DNA from: Prado023 sp964418695
GTDB lineage: Bacteria; Actinomycetota; Actinomycetes; S36-B12; CAIYMF01
DNA: 64,000 nt
Reading direction: 5' to 3'
Assembly (NCBI GenBank): GCA_964418695.1
Contig: CAYQMN010000008.1
Coordinates: 68,143-132,142, forward strand
Part shown: one piece after another, positions 50,732 through 59,528 of the stretch
How positions within the stretch are numbered: position 1 is the stretch's first letter
Layout of the letters: each line of letters opens with the position of its first letter
Notes under the pieces: generated by a model
What the model was told of the DNA's origin: nothing
The model's database searches: none
What the model saw: only the letters and a program-made list of their open reading frames with translations
Made by a program: the position numbers and the translations under genes

Positions 50732-50888
50732 CGATGCAGGCTCCTCGATCTCGACGCGAGCGGGCACCACCGCGCTGCGCGTGCGGCCGACAGCAGGTCG
50801 CCAGCCCCCGTGGGTGCTGCCGCCCGGCAGCGTCCACCCTCCACCACGGACCGTCCGGCACGTACCTGCCGGTGAAGGGAAGCACATC

Positions 50889-51986
50889 ATGGCCACCGTC
50901 ACGTTCCAGAACGCCACCCGGGTCTACCCGGGCGGCACCAAGCCCGCCGTCGACAAGTTCAACCTCAAGATCGAGGACGGGGAGTTCCTCGTCCTCGTCG
51001 GCCCGTCCGGCTGCGGGAAGTCCACCTCGCTGCGCATGCTCGCGGGGCTGGAGGAGGTCAACGACGGCAAGATCTTCATCGGCGATCGTGACGTCACGAA
51101 CGTCGCCCCCAAGGACCGAGACATCGCGATGGTGTTCCAGTCCTACGCGCTCTACCCGCACATGACCGTGCGCGACAACATGGGCTTCGCCCTGAAGATC
51201 GCCGGCACCCCGAAGGACGAGATCGAGCGGCGCGTGCAGGAGGCGGCCAAGATCCTGGACCTCGAGCCGTACCTGGACCGCAAGCCCAAGGCGATGTCCG
51301 GCGGCCAGCGCCAGCGCGTCGCGATGGGCCGGGCGATCGTGCGCAAGCCGCAGGTGTTCCTGATGGACGAGCCGCTGTCCAACCTCGACGCCAAGCTGCG
51401 CGTCCAGACGCGCACCCAGATCGCCAAGCTCCAGCGCGACCTCGGGGTCACCACGGTCTACGTCACCCACGACCAGACCGAGGCGATGACCATGGGCGAC
51501 CGGATCGCGGTGCTCAAGGACGGCCTGCTCATGCAGGTCGGCACGCCGCAGGAGCTCTACGACACCCCGAACAACGTGTTCGTCGCCGGCTTCATCGGCA
51601 GCCCCGCGATGAACCTGTTCGAGGCGCCCGTGGCCCAGGGCGCGGTGCACCTGGGCGACCGCTCGCTGCCGCTGCCCGAGAAGGCGGCGAACGCCCTCGC
51701 GCAGGCCGGGCGGAGCAGCGCCATCCTGGGCATGCGCCCCGAGGACCTGCGCGTCAGCGACTCCGAGGCGGCGTTCCCGGTGCAGGTCCAGATCGTCGAG
51801 GGCCTCGGCGCGGACGCCTACGTCTACTCGTCGGTCGACATCCCGGGCGGGGCCTCGCAGGACATCGTCGTGCGCACCGACGGCCGCATGCACCCGAGCC
51901 GCGGCCAGCGCCTCGGGCTGGAGGTCGTGGAGCGCCACCTGCACGTCTTCGACCCGGCGACCGGCGAGCGGATCGCCACGGCCTGA
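50889..51986 (+). CDS. ABC sugar importer ATPase (MsmX/UgpC-like)
   Basis: The 365-residue ATPase has Walker A GPSGCGKST, the signature MSGGQRQRVAMGRA, Walker B VFLMDEPLSNLD and the switch histidine in VTHDQTEAMT. A C-terminal MOI/TOBE domain (about residues 240-365) follows. It energises the permeases at 43780 and 44740. MsmX-type ATPases often serve several importers. ATG 50889 is 157 nt after the GH13 stop. Confidence 0.93.
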   Translation: MATVTFQNATRVYPGGTKPAVDKFNLKIEDGEFLVLVGPSGCGKSTSLRMLAGLEEVNDGKIFIGDRDVTNVAPKDRDIAMVFQSYALYPHMTVRDNMGFALKIAGTPKDEIERRVQEAAKILDLEPYLDRKPKAMSGGQRQRVAMGRAIVRKPQVFLMDEPLSNLDAKLRVQTRTQIAKLQRDLGVTTVYVTHDQTEAMTMGDRIAVLKDGLLMQVGTPQELYDTPNNVFVAGFIGSPAMNLFEAPVAQGAVHLGDRSLPLPEKAANALAQAGRSSAILGMRPEDLRVSDSEAAFPVQVQIVEGLGADAYVYSSVDIPGGASQDIVVRTDGRMHPSRGQRLGLEVVERHLHVFDPATGERIATA

Positions 51987-52080
51987 TGGCTGGGCGTCGC
52001 CTGACGTCGGGCCGTCACCCGATGCCGGGGCGTCGCCTGATGCCGGGGCGTCATCTGATGCCGGGGCGTCATCTGATGGC
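51983..52080. repeat. 18-bp tandem repeat between ATPase and DUF4032 genes
   Basis: About 5.4 copies of CTGATGCCGGGGCGTCAT, or variants of it, fill 51983-52080. The first copy begins one base before the ATPase stop codon and the last ends 3 nt before the DUF4032 start. The middle copies are identical and the outer ones degenerate, as expected for replication slippage. Confidence 0.9.
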
Positions 52081-52083
52081 AGA

Positions 52084-53328
52084 GTGCCCCGCACGATGGC
52101 CCTGCACCTGACCGGAACCGCGGCCGAGCCCGAGCTCCTCACGCTGCCCTGGCAGCTGCCCCTGGAGTCCTGGACGGCCGCGGTGACGGTCGCGCTGCCG
52201 CGGGGCATCTCGCGGCACACCGTGCGGTTCGTGCACGGCAGCAGCGCCGTGCTCGCGATCAAGGAGACGGCCGAGGCGACCGCCGATCGCGAGTACGGGC
52301 TGCTGTTCGAGCTGCAGCGCCGCAATGCCCCGTGCGTCGAGCCGATCGCGGTCGTCTCGGGTCGGGTCGGCAGCTCGGGCGAGCCGCTGCCGGGGGCTCT
52401 GGTCACGCGTCACCTGGCGCACTCGCTGCCGTACCGGGCCGTGATGTCTCGGGGCTCGGCGCTGCAGCTCTGGCCCAGCCTGATCGACGCGCTGGTCCTG
52501 CTCTTCGTGCGGCTGCACCTGCTCGGCTTCGCGTGGAACGACTGCTCGCTGTCCAACACGCTCTTCCGCCGGGACGCTGGCGAATTCGCCGCCTACCTGG
52601 TCGACGCCGAGACCGGCGAGCTGCATCGGACCCTTTCCGCCGGCCAGCGCCACTACGACCTGGAGACAGCCAGGCTCAACGTGATCGGCGAGTTGATGGA
52701 CCTGCAGGCCGGCGGTCTGGTGCCCGAGGACGTCGACCCGGTCGAGATCGGCGATCAGCTCCTCCAGCGCTACGAGCATCTCTGGATGACCCTGACCGAG
52801 CCGGTGTTCGTCGACGGCGACGACCGCACCCCGATCTACACGCTGCTGCGCACCCTGAACGGGCTGGGCTTCGACGTCGGCGAGCTCACCGCCGACGCGG
52901 CCGCGGATGGTTCCGGCTCCCGGATCAGCGTGCGCGCCAAGGTGGTCGACGCGGGCCACCATCGACGCCGGATGCTGCGCCTGACGGGGCTTGACATGCA
53001 GGAGAACCAGGCACGTCGGCTGCTCAACGACATCGACTCGTTCCGGTCCATCCATGGCCACCGCGACGAGCGCAGCGCCGCGCGGGCGTGGGCCGCGCAC
53101 GTCTACGACGAGGTGCTGCGCCGCATCCCGCCCGAGCTGGCAGGCCGCATGGACGACGCCCAGCTGGTCCACGAGGTGATGGAGCATCGCTGGTACCGAT
53201 CCGAGCGGGCCGGTCGCGACGTGGGGCTGGCCGCCGCCACGGATCACTACGTGACCCACATCCTCGCGCACCGACCGGACGAGCCGACCGAGGACGAGCC
53301 GACCGAGGACGAGCCGGGCCAGATCTGA
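52084..53328 (+). CDS. DUF4032 protein with kinase-like (LPS kinase) fold
   Basis: The 414-residue actinobacterial protein is of the DUF4032 family. Residues about 40-190 look like an atypical kinase N-lobe and catalytic region: AVLAIKETAEATADREYGLL (invariant-type Lys), FAWNDCSLSNTLFRRD (Asp and Asn of a catalytic loop) and AYLVDAETGELH (metal Asp). A C-terminal DUF4032 helical domain follows. The tail contains a 15-bp repeat encoding DEPTEDEPTEDEPG. GTG 52084 or ATG 52096 may be the start. The substrate is unknown. Confidence 0.8.
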   Translation: MPRTMALHLTGTAAEPELLTLPWQLPLESWTAAVTVALPRGISRHTVRFVHGSSAVLAIKETAEATADREYGLLFELQRRNAPCVEPIAVVSGRVGSSGEPLPGALVTRHLAHSLPYRAVMSRGSALQLWPSLIDALVLLFVRLHLLGFAWNDCSLSNTLFRRDAGEFAAYLVDAETGELHRTLSAGQRHYDLETARLNVIGELMDLQAGGLVPEDVDPVEIGDQLLQRYEHLWMTLTEPVFVDGDDRTPIYTLLRTLNGLGFDVGELTADAAADGSGSRISVRAKVVDAGHHRRRMLRLTGLDMQENQARRLLNDIDSFRSIHGHRDERSAARAWAAHVYDEVLRRIPPELAGRMDDAQLVHEVMEHRWYRSERAGRDVGLAAATDHYVTHILAHRPDEPTEDEPTEDEPGQI

Positions 53329-53414
53329 CATCCACGCCCCTGCCTGTCTCGGCACAGCTCAACTGACGGGTGGTGGGCTTGCGGGCCGGCTCCACCCGGA
53401 CCTCATCGAGTGGG

Positions 53415-53468
53415 CGGCAGACCTGCGCGAAACGGACATCCCTGTGCGCGGAACGGACACCTGTGTCC
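53415..53468. repeat. Short direct repeats resembling an insertion-sequence end
   Basis: On the minus strand GTGTCCGTTCCGCGCA and ATGTCCGTTTCGCGCA recur with 20-21 bp spacing, next to GGACAC-CT-GTGTCC (53455-53468). Subterminal repeats of this sort occur at the ends of IS21-like elements. No transposase is present, so this could be a solo end between two convergent genes. Confidence 0.3.
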
Positions 53469-53511
53469 GATCAGCGTAGGTCTCGACTGGGCCGAACCGG
53501 ACCGGCCGTCC

Positions 53512-54417
53512 TCACGCGGACTTCAGGGCCTGCTGTCCCAGCGCGATGCAGCCGGCGGCCCCGGCGCGGTTGCCCAGGGCGGGGGGCACGATGAATTCGT
53601 CGATCCGCTCGAGGATCTCCGGCGCTTGGACGTAGCCGTTGAGCTCGGTCTGGGTGAGGGCCCGGACCTTCGCGAACAGCTGCAGCTGCTCCATCACCCC
53701 GCCGCCCAGGACGATCCGCTGCGGGGAGACCATGCAGACCAAGGTCCGGCACAGGTGCGCCAGGTAGTGGGCCTCCAGGTCCCAGGCCGGGTGGTCCGGG
53801 CCGAGCTGGGTGGCCGGGACCCCCCAGCGGGCGCCGATCGCAGGCCCGGAGGCCAGCCCCTCCAGACAGTCGCCATGGAAGGGGCAGACCCCGGGGAACG
53901 GGTCGACCGTGAGGTCATGCGGGGGTGCCATGTGCCCGACCTCGGGGTGGATCAGGCCGTGCAGGAGGCGCCCGTCGACCATGATGCCGCCCCCGATGCC
54001 GGTGCCGATCGTCATGTACACGCTGGTGCCGACGCCCTGCGCCGCCCCCCAGAGATGCTCGCCCAGAGCGGCGCCGTTGACGTCGGTGTCGAAGCCCACC
54101 GGGACGCCGAACGCCTCGCGCAGCGGTCCGACCACGTCGGTGTCGGACCAGCCCGGCTTGGGAGTCTTGGTGATCCAGCCGAAGGTCGGCGAATCGGGGT
54201 TGGGGTCGCAGGGACCGAACGTGCCGTAGCCGATGGCGGCGATCCGCTCGCCGTGCTCGGCCTGCCAGGTGCGGAAGTAGTCGATGACGCGGGCCAGGCA
54301 CTCGTCGGGCGCCGTGGTGGGGAACCGCACCTCGTCGCGGATGTCGTCAGGGCCGGTCCCGACCGCGCAGACCATCTTGGTGCCGCCGGCCTCCACCGAC
54401 CCGATGAGCTCTGTCAT
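53512..54417 (-). CDS. ROK-family fructokinase
   Basis: The 301-residue sugar kinase has the N-terminal ATP motif IGSVEAGGTKMVCAVGTGP, the catalytic region GVPVGFDTDVNGAALGE, MTIGTGIGGGIMVDG and the ROK zinc site EVGHMAPPHD...CPFHGDCLEGLASG. EAGGTKxVCAVGTGP is characteristic of Gram-positive ROK fructokinases rather than glucokinases. It fits the GH32 enzyme, which would supply fructose. CAGGAGAGG before ATG 54417 sets the start. Confidence 0.88.
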   Translation of the reverse strand: MTELIGSVEAGGTKMVCAVGTGPDDIRDEVRFPTTAPDECLARVIDYFRTWQAEHGERIAAIGYGTFGPCDPNPDSPTFGWITKTPKPGWSDTDVVGPLREAFGVPVGFDTDVNGAALGEHLWGAAQGVGTSVYMTIGTGIGGGIMVDGRLLHGLIHPEVGHMAPPHDLTVDPFPGVCPFHGDCLEGLASGPAIGARWGVPATQLGPDHPAWDLEAHYLAHLCRTLVCMVSPQRIVLGGGVMEQLQLFAKVRALTQTELNGYVQAPEILERIDEFIVPPALGNRAGAAGCIALGQQALKSA

Positions 54418-54489
54418 GGCCTCTCCTGTCCACCCTGAGGATTGTTCGGTCCGCGCGTTGCTGGGGACGGTCACTGTCCGCACGCCTGG

Positions 54490-55422
54490 TCAGGGGACGT
54501 GGTGGCCGGCGGCCCGGAACAGCTCGTACCACTCGGCGCGAGTGAGCTCGAGGTCCGCCCCCGCGGCGGCGGCGGTGAGCCGGTCGGCCGACGTGGTCCC
54601 CAGGACGACTTGCATGCGCGCCGGGTGTCGAGTGATCCATGCGGTCGCGATCGCCTCCGGGGCGACCGCGTACTGGCCCGCCAGCCGATCGATGACCGCG
54701 TTGAGCTGCGGGTACTCCGGGTTGCCCAGGAAGACCCCGGTGAAGTAGCCCGCCTGGAACGGCGACCAGGCCTGCACCTGGATGTCGTGCAGCCGGCAGT
54801 AGTCCACGATCCCCAGATCGCGGCTCAGCGACTGGTCCAGGGCGGCCATGTTCATCGCCACCCCCTGCGCGACGGCGGGCGCGTGGGTGATGGACAGCTG
54901 GATCTGGTTGGCCACGAGCGGCTGGCGGACGCAGCGCCTCAGCAGCTCGATCTGCGCCGGCGTGTGATTGGAGACCCCGAACGCGCGGACCTTCCCGGCC
55001 GACGACAGGTCGTCGAATGCGCGGGCCACCTCCTCGGGCTCGACCAGGGCGTCGGGCCGGTGGAGCAGGAGGATGTCCAGGTAGTCGGTGTCCAGCGCGG
55101 CCAGCGAGCCGTTCACCGATTCGATCAGGTGCTCGAAGGAGAAGTCGAAGTAGGACGCGTCCTTCACGATCCCGGCCTTGGACTGCAGGGTGATCTCCGC
55201 GCGCTGGGCGGGGGTGAGTCGCAGCGCCTCGGCGAAGCGCCGCTCGCAGGCATGCACGGTCGAGCCGTAGATGTCGGCGTGGTCGAAGAAGTCGATGCCG
55301 ACGGCCAGGGACGCGTCGAACAGGGCCCGGATCTCGGCGTCGGACTTCTCCTCGATCCGCATCACTCCGGTGACGACCGCGGGGACGGTGATCTCGGTGC
55401 CGGGTAGGACGAACGTCTTCAT
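54490..55422 (-). CDS. Aldo/keto reductase
   Basis: The 310-residue TIM-barrel oxidoreductase resembles YdhF. The catalytic tetrad is visible as Asp and Tyr in DFFDHADIYGSTVH, Lys in LQSKAGIV and His in DILLLHRPDAL. The NADPH-binding tail is IPVVLGTTSADRL-like (MQVVLGTTSADRL). It follows the same strand as the fructokinase with a 72-nt gap and may be co-transcribed from its own promoter. The substrate is not predictable. Confidence 0.88.
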   Translation of the reverse strand: MKTFVLPGTEITVPAVVTGVMRIEEKSDAEIRALFDASLAVGIDFFDHADIYGSTVHACERRFAEALRLTPAQRAEITLQSKAGIVKDASYFDFSFEHLIESVNGSLAALDTDYLDILLLHRPDALVEPEEVARAFDDLSSAGKVRAFGVSNHTPAQIELLRRCVRQPLVANQIQLSITHAPAVAQGVAMNMAALDQSLSRDLGIVDYCRLHDIQVQAWSPFQAGYFTGVFLGNPEYPQLNAVIDRLAGQYAVAPEAIATAWITRHPARMQVVLGTTSADRLTAAAAGADLELTRAEWYELFRAAGHHVP

Positions 55423-55711
55423 GGCTGCTCCTGCGCTGGGCTGTCGGAGCGATCATGGCCGTGATCCGTGCGGCGTTCCACCGGGAGCACCCCCGCGAGG
55501 CACCCCGCCCACGCCGCAGGGAAGGGCGTGTCACTGCCGCGCGCGACCGACGTCGAGGGGACCACGCGCCCGGACGGTGGTGCGCCCAGGCCGATCGCGG
55601 CCGCTGACCATGATCGACCGCCGGTCCCGGACGCGGCGACGCCGCGAGTCGGGCGTCGGGGGACGTCTCCGGCTCGCGGCGTCGCGGGTGAGGGTGCGGG
55701 TGTCGGGCGCC

Positions 55712-57352
55712 CTAGTGCAGCATCGCTGGCGATCCGGCGCCGGGCTGGTCGTCGAGCAGGTGCGACTCCTCGTGCTGGCGCGGCAGGAACGCGACGGCGA
55801 CTCCGAAGGTCACTGTCAGGGCGACCGCAGCGACCCAGTAGGAGCTGCTGAACGCGTGGGCCATGTCGTCCAGCGCGACCGCCTGCAGGGCCTCCCCGAG
55901 CCGGTGTGCGATCTCGGCGGCCCAGGTCGGCACGGTGACGCCCTGCGCCTGGGCCTGCCCGATCGCGCGCGCGGCGGTGATCGCCTCGGAGGAGTTCATC
56001 TGGTTGGTCAGGATGACCGAGATGCTCGCCACGCCGACCGAGGCGGCGATCTGCTGGATCACGTTGATGAGCGTGCTGCCGCGGGCGACCTGGTGGGACT
56101 GCAGCGTCTTCAGCGCCGAGGTGAAGATCGGCATCATGCTGGCGCCCATGCCCATCCCGAGCACGAACAGGCAGACCAGGATCCGCGGCAGCGGCGTGGC
56201 CGGGTCGGTGCTCAGGGCGAGTCCGGTCATGCCGGCGATGACGGCCAGGAGACCGAACGGCACGATGCGCCCGACCGGGTGGTGGTCGACGAGCCGGCCG
56301 GCGATCGGCATGGTGACCATCGCGCCCAGGCCCTGCGGCGCCATGAGCAGCCCGGCCATCATCACGCTCTCCCCGCGCACCTGCTGGAAGTAGGTGGGCA
56401 CCAGCAGCAGCGCGCCGAAGAACGACGCCGCGAACAGGAACATGACGCCGGTGGCCGCGGTCAGGTTGCGGTTGGCGAACAGCCTCAGGTCCAGCAGAGG
56501 ATGCTCCGGGCGGAAGGCCCAGAACACGAACGCGATCATCAAGGTCAGGCCGATCAGGCCCGGCACGAGGACGCCGGCGGCGGCGATGGTCCCCTCGGAG
56601 GGGATCGACGAGACGCCGTACAGGAACAGTGCGAGGCCGGGGGAGAGCAGCAGCATGCCGACCACGTCGAAGGTCTCGCTGGGCTGAGGCCGGTCCGACG
56701 GCAGCGCCCGCCACGCGTAGACGATCCCGATGATGCCCAGGGGCAGGTTGATCAGGAAGATCCAGTGCCAGGACACGGCGTCGATCAGCCAGCCGCCGAG
56801 GATGGGTCCCAGGATCGGCCCGAGCAGCATCGGGATGCCCAGGATCGCCATGAGCCGCCCGATCCGGTGCGGGCCGGCAGCCTTGGTCATGATCGTCATG
56901 CCCAGCGGCATCAGCATGCCGCCGCCCAGGCCCTGCAGGACGCGGAAGGCGATCAGGGACTCGATGCTCCAGGCCGTGGCGCACAGCACCGACCCGGTCG
57001 TGAACAGGGCCAGCGCGGACATGTAGAGCCGCTTGGTGCCGAACCGGTCGGCCGCCCACCCGGTCACGGGGATGACGGCCGCCAGGGCGAGCGTGTACGC
57101 GGTGATCGTCCAGGCGACCGTCGAGTACTCCTCGACCCCGAACTCCTCCTGGAACGTCGGCAGGGCGACGTTGACCACGGTGGTGTCCAGGATCGCCATG
57201 ATCGAGCCGAGCACCACGACGCCGGCGACCTTGAGGATCGCGGGCGTGATCCGGTCGTCGTCCGAGAGGGCCGACGGGGCGGACGGGGCGGTGCTCGGGC
57301 TGACCGATCCGGGGTCGGGCGGTGGGACTTCGGTGTCGAGCGAGTCGGCCAT
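55712..57352 (-). CDS. DHA2-family (EmrB/QacA) multidrug exporter
   Basis: The 546-residue 14-TM proton antiporter has LGSIMAILDTTVVNVALPTF in helix 1 (DHA2 signature), WAADRFGTKRLYMSALALFT for motif A and GPILGPILGGWLIDAVSWHW for motif C. The N-terminus is a long Pro/Ser-rich cytoplasmic tail. A MarR regulator lies upstream on the same strand, a common regulator-exporter pair. The start at ATG 57352 has no strong ribosome site, and short GTCGAGCGGTGGGG repeats lie directly upstream. Confidence 0.9.
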   Translation of the reverse strand: MADSLDTEVPPPDPGSVSPSTAPSAPSALSDDDRITPAILKVAGVVVLGSIMAILDTTVVNVALPTFQEEFGVEEYSTVAWTITAYTLALAAVIPVTGWAADRFGTKRLYMSALALFTTGSVLCATAWSIESLIAFRVLQGLGGGMLMPLGMTIMTKAAGPHRIGRLMAILGIPMLLGPILGPILGGWLIDAVSWHWIFLINLPLGIIGIVYAWRALPSDRPQPSETFDVVGMLLLSPGLALFLYGVSSIPSEGTIAAAGVLVPGLIGLTLMIAFVFWAFRPEHPLLDLRLFANRNLTAATGVMFLFAASFFGALLLVPTYFQQVRGESVMMAGLLMAPQGLGAMVTMPIAGRLVDHHPVGRIVPFGLLAVIAGMTGLALSTDPATPLPRILVCLFVLGMGMGASMMPIFTSALKTLQSHQVARGSTLINVIQQIAASVGVASISVILTNQMNSSEAITAARAIGQAQAQGVTVPTWAAEIAHRLGEALQAVALDDMAHAFSSSYWVAAVALTVTFGVAVAFLPRQHEESHLLDDQPGAGSPAMLH

Positions 57353-57471
57353 GGGTCGGGGTCTCCTGTGAGGTCTGGGATCGAGTGATCCGGGGTCGAG
57401 CGGTGGGGCCGAGCGGTCTCGGGTCGAGCGGTGGGGGCCGTGCTGGGTGAGTGGAGCGGGGCGCGTCGCGG

Positions 57472-58023
57472 TCAGCGCGGGCTCAGGGCGGCGGCGCTGG
57501 GCGGGCAGCTCGCAGAAGCCCCGTCCGGTTCGCGGGCCGCGCCAGGCGCGCAAGCCCCGTCCGGCGCAGGGACTCGGTGCGCATCCGGGTGCAGGTAGTC
57601 GCCGGCGAGGATCGGTCGCAGGGCGTCCGCGAGTGCGGTGACCTGGTCGTCGGGCAGTCGGCTCAGGAAGGTCTGCAGGGCCCGGCGCCGCAGGGCGAGC
57701 TGCTGGTCGATGATCTCCACGCCGCGCGGAGTCAGTGACACCAGCTTCACGCGACGGTCCGCCGGGCTCTCGCGACGGTCCACGATGCCGAGGCAGACGA
57801 GCTGGTCGATCGTGCGGCCCGCCGAGTGGATCGAGGTGCCCAGTCGCTCGGACACCGAGCCGATCGGCAGCGGCTCGGAACAGGCCAGCAGCATCGTGAC
57901 CCGCACCTGCGACCAGGTCAGATCCGCGTCGGCCAGGGCGTGGAGCCCCTCGGACCCGGACAGCCCGCACAGGCGCTGCAGCACGAGCTCCAAGTCCCCG
58001 CGAAGCGCGTCCCGAGAATTCAC
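57472..58023 (-). CDS. MarR-family regulator
   Basis: The 183-residue winged-helix protein contains DADLTWSQVRVTMLLACSEP, IGSVSERLGTSIHSAGRTID and the wing DRRESPADRRVKLVSLTPRG. The C-terminal 35 residues are a disordered Pro/Ala tail. GTG 58023 is the most plausible start. It is probably the repressor of the exporter downstream. An AT-rich stretch with TAG...CTA symmetry (58036-58053) just upstream is a possible autoregulatory site. Confidence 0.85.
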   Translation of the reverse strand: MNSRDALRGDLELVLQRLCGLSGSEGLHALADADLTWSQVRVTMLLACSEPLPIGSVSERLGTSIHSAGRTIDQLVCLGIVDRRESPADRRVKLVSLTPRGVEIIDQQLALRRRALQTFLSRLPDDQVTALADALRPILAGDYLHPDAHRVPAPDGACAPGAAREPDGASASCPPSAAALSPR

Positions 58024-58092
58024 GGACGGGAAGGTAGCACGGTTTTCAACTATCGGATTTCCGTCGACAGCCGCCCGATCCGCGACAGCGCT

Positions 58093-58203
58093 GGTCGGTG
58101 GTCGGTGGTCGGTGGTCGAACGAGGCCGGTCACGAGTTCGGACGTGGCCGGCGCCGAGTCGGACGTGGCCGGTCACGAGTCGGGGAGTGAGGCCGGTCAC
58201 GAG
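58093..58203. repeat. Short tandem repeats (7 bp and about 22 bp) between the HD and MarR genes
   Basis: GGTCGGT is repeated about 3.7 times at 58093-58118. Then a roughly 22-bp unit beginning GGCCGGTCACGAG recurs at 58124, 58146, 58167 and 58191 with drift. The stretch lies between the MarR start and the end of the HD gene and encodes nothing recognisable. Confidence 0.75.
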
Positions 58204-58236
58204 CTGGGGGCGTGGTCGGACCCCGAAGCCCGGGAC

Positions 58237-58836
58237 TCAGCCGGTCAGCGCCTCGAGCTCCCGGGTCAGGTTGGCCCGCGCCGCGGCCTCCCAGTGCTCC
58301 CGCGCATGGGCAGTGTGGAACAGGGTCGGCTTGTCGAGCAGGTCGCGCAGGATCGCGGCCCGGCCGGCGGCGAACAGGGGATCGGGCACCGCGGCGTACT
58401 CGCGCCGCACCCCGGCCACGTACTGCGCGTACCGCGGTGGCGGCGCGGCGAGGATGGCCAGGTCGGCGTCGGAGAGCAGCTCTCCGGCGAAGTCCCCGGG
58501 GTGGGGTCGATGCGAGTCGGTGAGCCTGACCAGGCGCGCCACCTCGGCGACGTCCACGCCCGGCTCGTCCGCCAGCTCGGCCTCGGCCAGTGCCGCGGAG
58601 CGCTCCTCGGCCTGCGCTTGACCGTCGTAGACGGCGTCGTGGAACCAGGCGGCGAGGACGAGCTCTCGGTGCTCCGCTGCGCCCAGCTCGCCGATCCGGG
58701 CCAGCACTTCGGCCAGGTGCCGCACGTCGTGGTAGCCGCGGGCCGGCTGCGCGTAGGCGGCATGCAGGCGATCACGGAGCGCCAGGCGACCGGGCAGTGG
58801 CCACGGCAGGTCCAGAGCGGGACCGGGCAGGTCCAT
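58237..58836 (-). CDS. HD-domain metal-dependent phosphohydrolase
   Basis: The 199-residue HD-superfamily protein has the metal site YHDVRHLAEVL, LAAWFHDAVYDG (HD pair) and a distal Asp in RLTDSHRP. It belongs to the predicted N-methyl-D-aspartate-receptor-like/YfbR-like small HD group; a nucleotide phosphohydrolase role is plausible but unproven. ATG 58836 gives the family start (MDLPGPALDL). It ends in a run-down repeat region. Confidence 0.82.
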   Translation of the reverse strand: MDLPGPALDLPWPLPGRLALRDRLHAAYAQPARGYHDVRHLAEVLARIGELGAAEHRELVLAAWFHDAVYDGQAQAEERSAALAEAELADEPGVDVAEVARLVRLTDSHRPHPGDFAGELLSDADLAILAAPPPRYAQYVAGVRREYAAVPDPLFAAGRAAILRDLLDKPTLFHTAHAREHWEAAARANLTRELEALTG

Positions 58837-58879
58837 GGCGGGACTGTAGGCGGTGGCGTGCAGGCCGGTGACCACGCGG

Positions 58880-59455
58880 TCAGAAACGGTCGAGGGCGTC
58901 GATGCACACCAGCAGCTCGCGTACCAGGGCCTGCGGGGTCGCCTCGTCGAGTGCGCCTTCGATGCCGCATTCGAGGGCAGCGAAGACCGCGGCGACTGCC
59001 GCCCGCGTGGCGAGGTCGTCCGGCGGCAGCCCTCGGGCGTGCGCAACGTCCACCGCCAGGCCGACCACCATGCCCGACAGCGACGCGCTGAAGGCCGTGC
59101 GCAGCGCCTGGTCGCCGTAGACCAGACGAAGCTTGCGGAACCCGTCGCTCCACTGCGCCCCGGAGACCGAGGCGTCCGCCCGCAGCCCCTCGATCGCCAG
59201 CCGCGTGGCGGTCCGCAGGTCGTGGTCGGCGGCCAGCTGGGCGATCTCGGCGAAGGCTCGGTCGTCGAGCTCGTCGGCGGTGACGAGGCGCTCCTTGGAG
59301 CCGAAATGGCGGTAGATCGTCCGCTCGGCCACCTCGGCCTCGCGCGCGATGTCGGCAACGGAGACGGCCTCGTAGCCGTGCTGCTCGAACAGGTCCAGCG
59401 CGACCGACTGCACGCGCTGCATCGTCTGCCACCGCGATCGTGCGCGCAGGTCCAT
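58880..59455 (-). CDS. TetR-family regulator
   Basis: The 191-residue protein has a TetR HTH (VQSVALDLFEQHGYEAVSVA, DIAREAEVAERTIYRHFGSK) and a helical ligand domain. ATG 59455 is followed upstream by a clear palindrome in the 73-nt gap to the divergent ABC exporter, which it very likely represses. Confidence 0.88.
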   Translation of the reverse strand: MDLRARSRWQTMQRVQSVALDLFEQHGYEAVSVADIAREAEVAERTIYRHFGSKERLVTADELDDRAFAEIAQLAADHDLRTATRLAIEGLRADASVSGAQWSDGFRKLRLVYGDQALRTAFSASLSGMVVGLAVDVAHARGLPPDDLATRAAVAAVFAALECGIEGALDEATPQALVRELLVCIDALDRF

Positions 59456-59483
59456 GACGTCCTCCGGTTCGATGGAAGGAGAG

Positions 59484-59505
59484 TACAGTCGCTGCCAACT
59501 GGCAG
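59484..59505. promoter_or_regulatory. TetR operator and -10 element in the divergent gap
   Basis: CTGCCA-AC-TGGCAG (59492-59505) is a perfect inverted repeat. TACAGT at 59484-59489 is a candidate -10 for the rightward exporter gene, so a repressor on the palindrome would cover the start point. Confidence 0.65.
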
Positions 59506-59528
59506 TCACTGACATCGGGAGTCTTCGA

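Noticed and set aside
55712..57970. N-terminal extension of the drug exporter through the MarR gene
   Set aside because: The extension is Arg/Pro-rich and overlaps the regulator; ATG 57352 matches the family start.
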